From the NCBI GenBank assembly GCA_951394045.1, contig OX595986.1, positions 3,005,534-3,069,533 of the forward strand: DNA of 64,000 nucleotides, in the 5' to 3' direction. The DNA comes from Nitzschia sp. DOCU1. Taxonomy: Eukaryota; Bacillariophyta; Bacillariophyceae; Bacillariales; Bacillariaceae. Shown in pieces: positions 61,947 to 64,000 of the stretch. Position 1 is the stretch's first letter. Each line of letters opens with the position of its first letter. Under the pieces are notes generated by a model, which worked only from the letters and a program-made list of their open reading frames with translations, made no database searches and was not told the DNA's origin. The translations under genes and the position numbers were made by a program.

Positions 61947-64000
61947 ATGTTTGCGTCGGGTGCAAGTCGATCTATCATCGGCAGACAAGCGCTGGTTCGG
62001 GTTGCTGCTGCTGGGGGTGGACGAGCACCCACGAGGAATTTTGCAGTATTGCCTCTGGACGATGTCTCCTCGAGAATTTCTCGTCGTCGTCATGCCCCGG
62101 GTGCTACTCATGCAAAGCGATTCTTGAGTCAGCAGGAGAAGCCGAGAAAAGCGTCCTCCAAGAGCAGCAACTCCAAAGGACGATCGGGACAGTCTTCACC
62201 GCAAAATGACACTGTGACACTTACGTCAAGCAGGGATGCTATAGACAACCTCCTTTTCCGTTTGACTCATCCAGACGGGTCTCATTTTAGTATGAATCAG
62301 GAGGAAGCAGTGTTGCTCTTGGAGGAAGCCAAGGATATTTTCGATAATCTGATTTCTGCAGTGGAAAAGGGTCGGCTGAATCCTTCCGGAAAACATGGCA
62401 AGGGAATTTCCGACATGATGGAACGAATATTGAGATCGTACCGTCAAATAAAAGAACTGTCATCACTTCCAGAGGATGTTTGTTGCTTTGAGCTCTGCCA
62501 AGAAGTCTTGGATGCATTGTCCATGTGGAACCTCAACTTTCGACATGCTCACTATGAACATTCGATTGCCGTAGCCAATACGGAGGAACGATGGAAGGAA
62601 GCAGCCAATCTCTTTTGGAAACAAATTGATCCTGGGGCTGGTTTTAATCCAGTAAGCGTATCGGTATCTGATCCTCAGGGTCTTATAGCCATTGCTCGAT
62701 ACGCTCAAGAGGAACAGTCGTCCGTAGCAGATCTTGTGTTTGATGCGGTGTTGCAATTATCGATGGTGTCCCCTCAGGATCAAGCAACCTATGTCTTGGC
62801 TGCTGGGAATGCGCTCGGTATAACTGGTGAATGGAACTCGGCAGTGGAATTTCTTCATACGAGTTACAATGCTAGTCAGCTCGGCACACCGCTAGTCTCA
62901 TGCGTCATGCAGGCATGCTTGCTGTCGGGGAAACCAGAAGAAGCGCTGCGAGTATACGAGGAAAAGTTGCGCGGCACTGGATCCAAGAGTATAGCGAGGG
63001 AATGGCAGTGGGGTGGCGATAGAGACGAGCTTGATCCCTTGACGAGGGATCTTGTCATGAGGGCCGCATGGGTACAAGAAACGGAGGCATCGTCGTTGGC
63101 ACTGGAGCTGTTCCATGATTGTATCGACGAAGGTGTTACGATAAGCGAAGATGCCATCTTAGGGGTACTCAAAGCGTGCGAGCGTGATCGGAATATGGAG
63201 GGAGCACTCGCCGTTTTTGATTGCATCCTCGACAATGCAAGCAGAGACGATTGGATTGTACCCGGTGCAGAACTTGCGATTGAAGACCGAAGCATCTACG
63301 CAGCTTCTGGAAGGAGCGCTGGTCCAATTGCGTCTCAATGGCTGCCGGTCTTATCAGAGCATTTTTCATCTGTTCTGAGAAGTTGCAACGCCAATTCAAG
63401 TTTTGGAACGGGCTTGTTCTATCTGCGAAGAATAGACTTGGCGTTGCAAGTTTCCTCGACGTCATCGAAGCCCACTGACGTTGGTTACCTTAAACCGACA
63501 GTGCATTCCCTACTGGAGATCTTGTCCAAGATGAAGAGTGAAGAATGTTTGGTTGTTCCGGCTGCTGTTTCGCTATGCGGCCTTCGATGCTATGACGACG
63601 CACTACAGCTCCTGGACCATCTTGTTGCAAACTCGCGAATTCCAGATTCTGGCAAGTTTGCCATGGTACGGCGATACGCTGAATCCGAACAGGAAAAAAA
63701 TGGCCCAACTTTGGTGGGAAACTCTTGGACAAGCGCGAATCGCCACCTCAACCGACTTACCTCGGCCCTACACATGATTGAAGGGTCGGATGACAAACTC
63801 ACAACTCGTGATCTGGATCAAATACTGAAGGGCCTGACCGCTGCCATGGAGTCCTGCACCAACGCGCATCATCCCGACTTGTCTCTTCGACTTCTGGGGT
63901 ATGTTTCGAACGTCGTCGGGGGACGACTTTCTGACGCCGGCGTGTTGCCCGAGCCGGGGGCAGAGTCTTGGAGCAATTTCGCCATGATTCATGACGGTTT
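61947..64000 (+). CDS. PPR/TPR-like helical repeat protein of an organelle, 3'-truncated by the window edge
   Basis: From the ATG at 61947 the frame stays open to the last base, so at least 684 residues are coded and the end lies outside. The first 60 residues are rich in arginine, alanine and serine with no acidic stretch (SIIGRQALVRVAAAGG; RISRRRHAPGATHAKRFLS), a likely mitochondrial or plastid presequence. The rest is alpha-helical with repeat-like units: SCVMQACLLSGKPEEALRVY, AILGVLKACERDRNMEGALA and VSLCGLRCYDDALQLLDHLV, which resemble degenerate pentatricopeptide repeats. PPR proteins bind organelle RNA and act in its processing or translation. No extra catalytic domain is seen up to the edge. 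The organelle cannot be decided from the sequence. Confidence 0.75.
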   Translation, partial: MFASGASRSIIGRQALVRVAAAGGGRAPTRNFAVLPLDDVSSRISRRRHAPGATHAKRFLSQQEKPRKASSKSSNSKGRSGQSSPQNDTVTLTSSRDAIDNLLFRLTHPDGSHFSMNQEEAVLLLEEAKDIFDNLISAVEKGRLNPSGKHGKGISDMMERILRSYRQIKELSSLPEDVCCFELCQEVLDALSMWNLNFRHAHYEHSIAVANTEERWKEAANLFWKQIDPGAGFNPVSVSVSDPQGLIAIARYAQEEQSSVADLVFDAVLQLSMVSPQDQATYVLAAGNALGITGEWNSAVEFLHTSYNASQLGTPLVSCVMQACLLSGKPEEALRVYEEKLRGTGSKSIAREWQWGGDRDELDPLTRDLVMRAAWVQETEASSLALELFHDCIDEGVTISEDAILGVLKACERDRNMEGALAVFDCILDNASRDDWIVPGAELAIEDRSIYAASGRSAGPIASQWLPVLSEHFSSVLRSCNANSSFGTGLFYLRRIDLALQVSSTSSKPTDVGYLKPTVHSLLEILSKMKSEECLVVPAAVSLCGLRCYDDALQLLDHLVANSRIPDSGKFAMVRRYAESEQEKNGPTLVGNSWTSANRHLNRLTSALHMIEGSDDKLTTRDLDQILKGLTAAMESCTNAHHPDLSLRLLGYVSNVVGGRLSDAGVLPEPGAESWSNFAMIHDG

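Overview
The window looks like nuclear DNA of a diatom, most likely a raphid pennate close to Phaeodactylum tricornutum. The species name is an inference, since no search was possible. The reasons: dense genes on both strands with very short spacers; short GT-AG introns (61-108 nt in every gene I could splice); several proteins with a signal peptide followed by an ASAF-like cleavage site typical of transport into a red-type complex plastid; and a ubiquitin-activating enzyme that carries a signal peptide, as expected for the periplastid (SELMA) import machinery. No bacterial operons, insertion sequences or CRISPR arrays were seen.

Layout. 1-8.5 kb: 3' part of a TRPC4AP-like gene, a plastid-directed bestrophin-like channel, a plastid-directed zinc-less MDR oxidoreductase, a three-exon EndoU endoribonuclease with a duplicated N-terminal exon, and a plastid-directed DUF1350 hydrolase. 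8.9-15.5 kb: a Derlin, the XPC/Rad4 damage sensor, a mitochondrial monothiol glutaredoxin (GRX5) with a 22-nt microexon, and a MYND zinc-finger protein with a UBE3D-like body. 15.7-20.5 kb: tRNA-Ala(CGC), a mitochondrial protein of unknown function, an Mpv17/PMP22-family protein, and a gene-poor stretch with two tandem repeats. 20.5-28.3 kb: a protein with two copies of an unrecognised zinc-binding domain, a BAH-ELM2-SANT-PAH-like chromatin protein, PEX16, and the beta subunit of protein farnesyltransferase. 28.7-35.7 kb: telomerase reverse transcriptase (TERT) on one exon, an unknown membrane protein and a plastid diaminopimelate decarboxylase. 35.9-36.4 kb: a MITE-like element with inverted repeats. 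37.1-49.7 kb: a very large SLC49-like transporter, the signal-peptide-bearing UBA1-type E1, a class V aminotransferase-like enzyme and the meiotic MutS homologue MSH4. 50.2-64 kb: a methyltransferase-zinc-finger protein, a patatin-like lipase, tRNA-Ser(GCU), a cystathionine gamma-lyase-type enzyme, a plastid-directed histone deacetylase-family protein, two neighbouring CRAL-TRIO proteins and the 5' part of a PPR-like organelle protein.

There is no operon logic, but themes recur: genome maintenance (XPC, TERT, MSH4), chromatin, protein quality control with ubiquitin (Derlin, the E1, the UBE3D-like and TRPC4AP-like proteins), and plastid functions. The least described candidates are the double zinc-domain protein at 20.5 kb, the mitochondrial protein at 16.2 kb, the plastid-directed HDAC-family enzyme, the EndoU with duplicated N-terminal exons and the MITE-like element. 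Exon coordinates were worked out by eye from GT/AG sites, reading phase and family conservation; they are not backed by transcript data.
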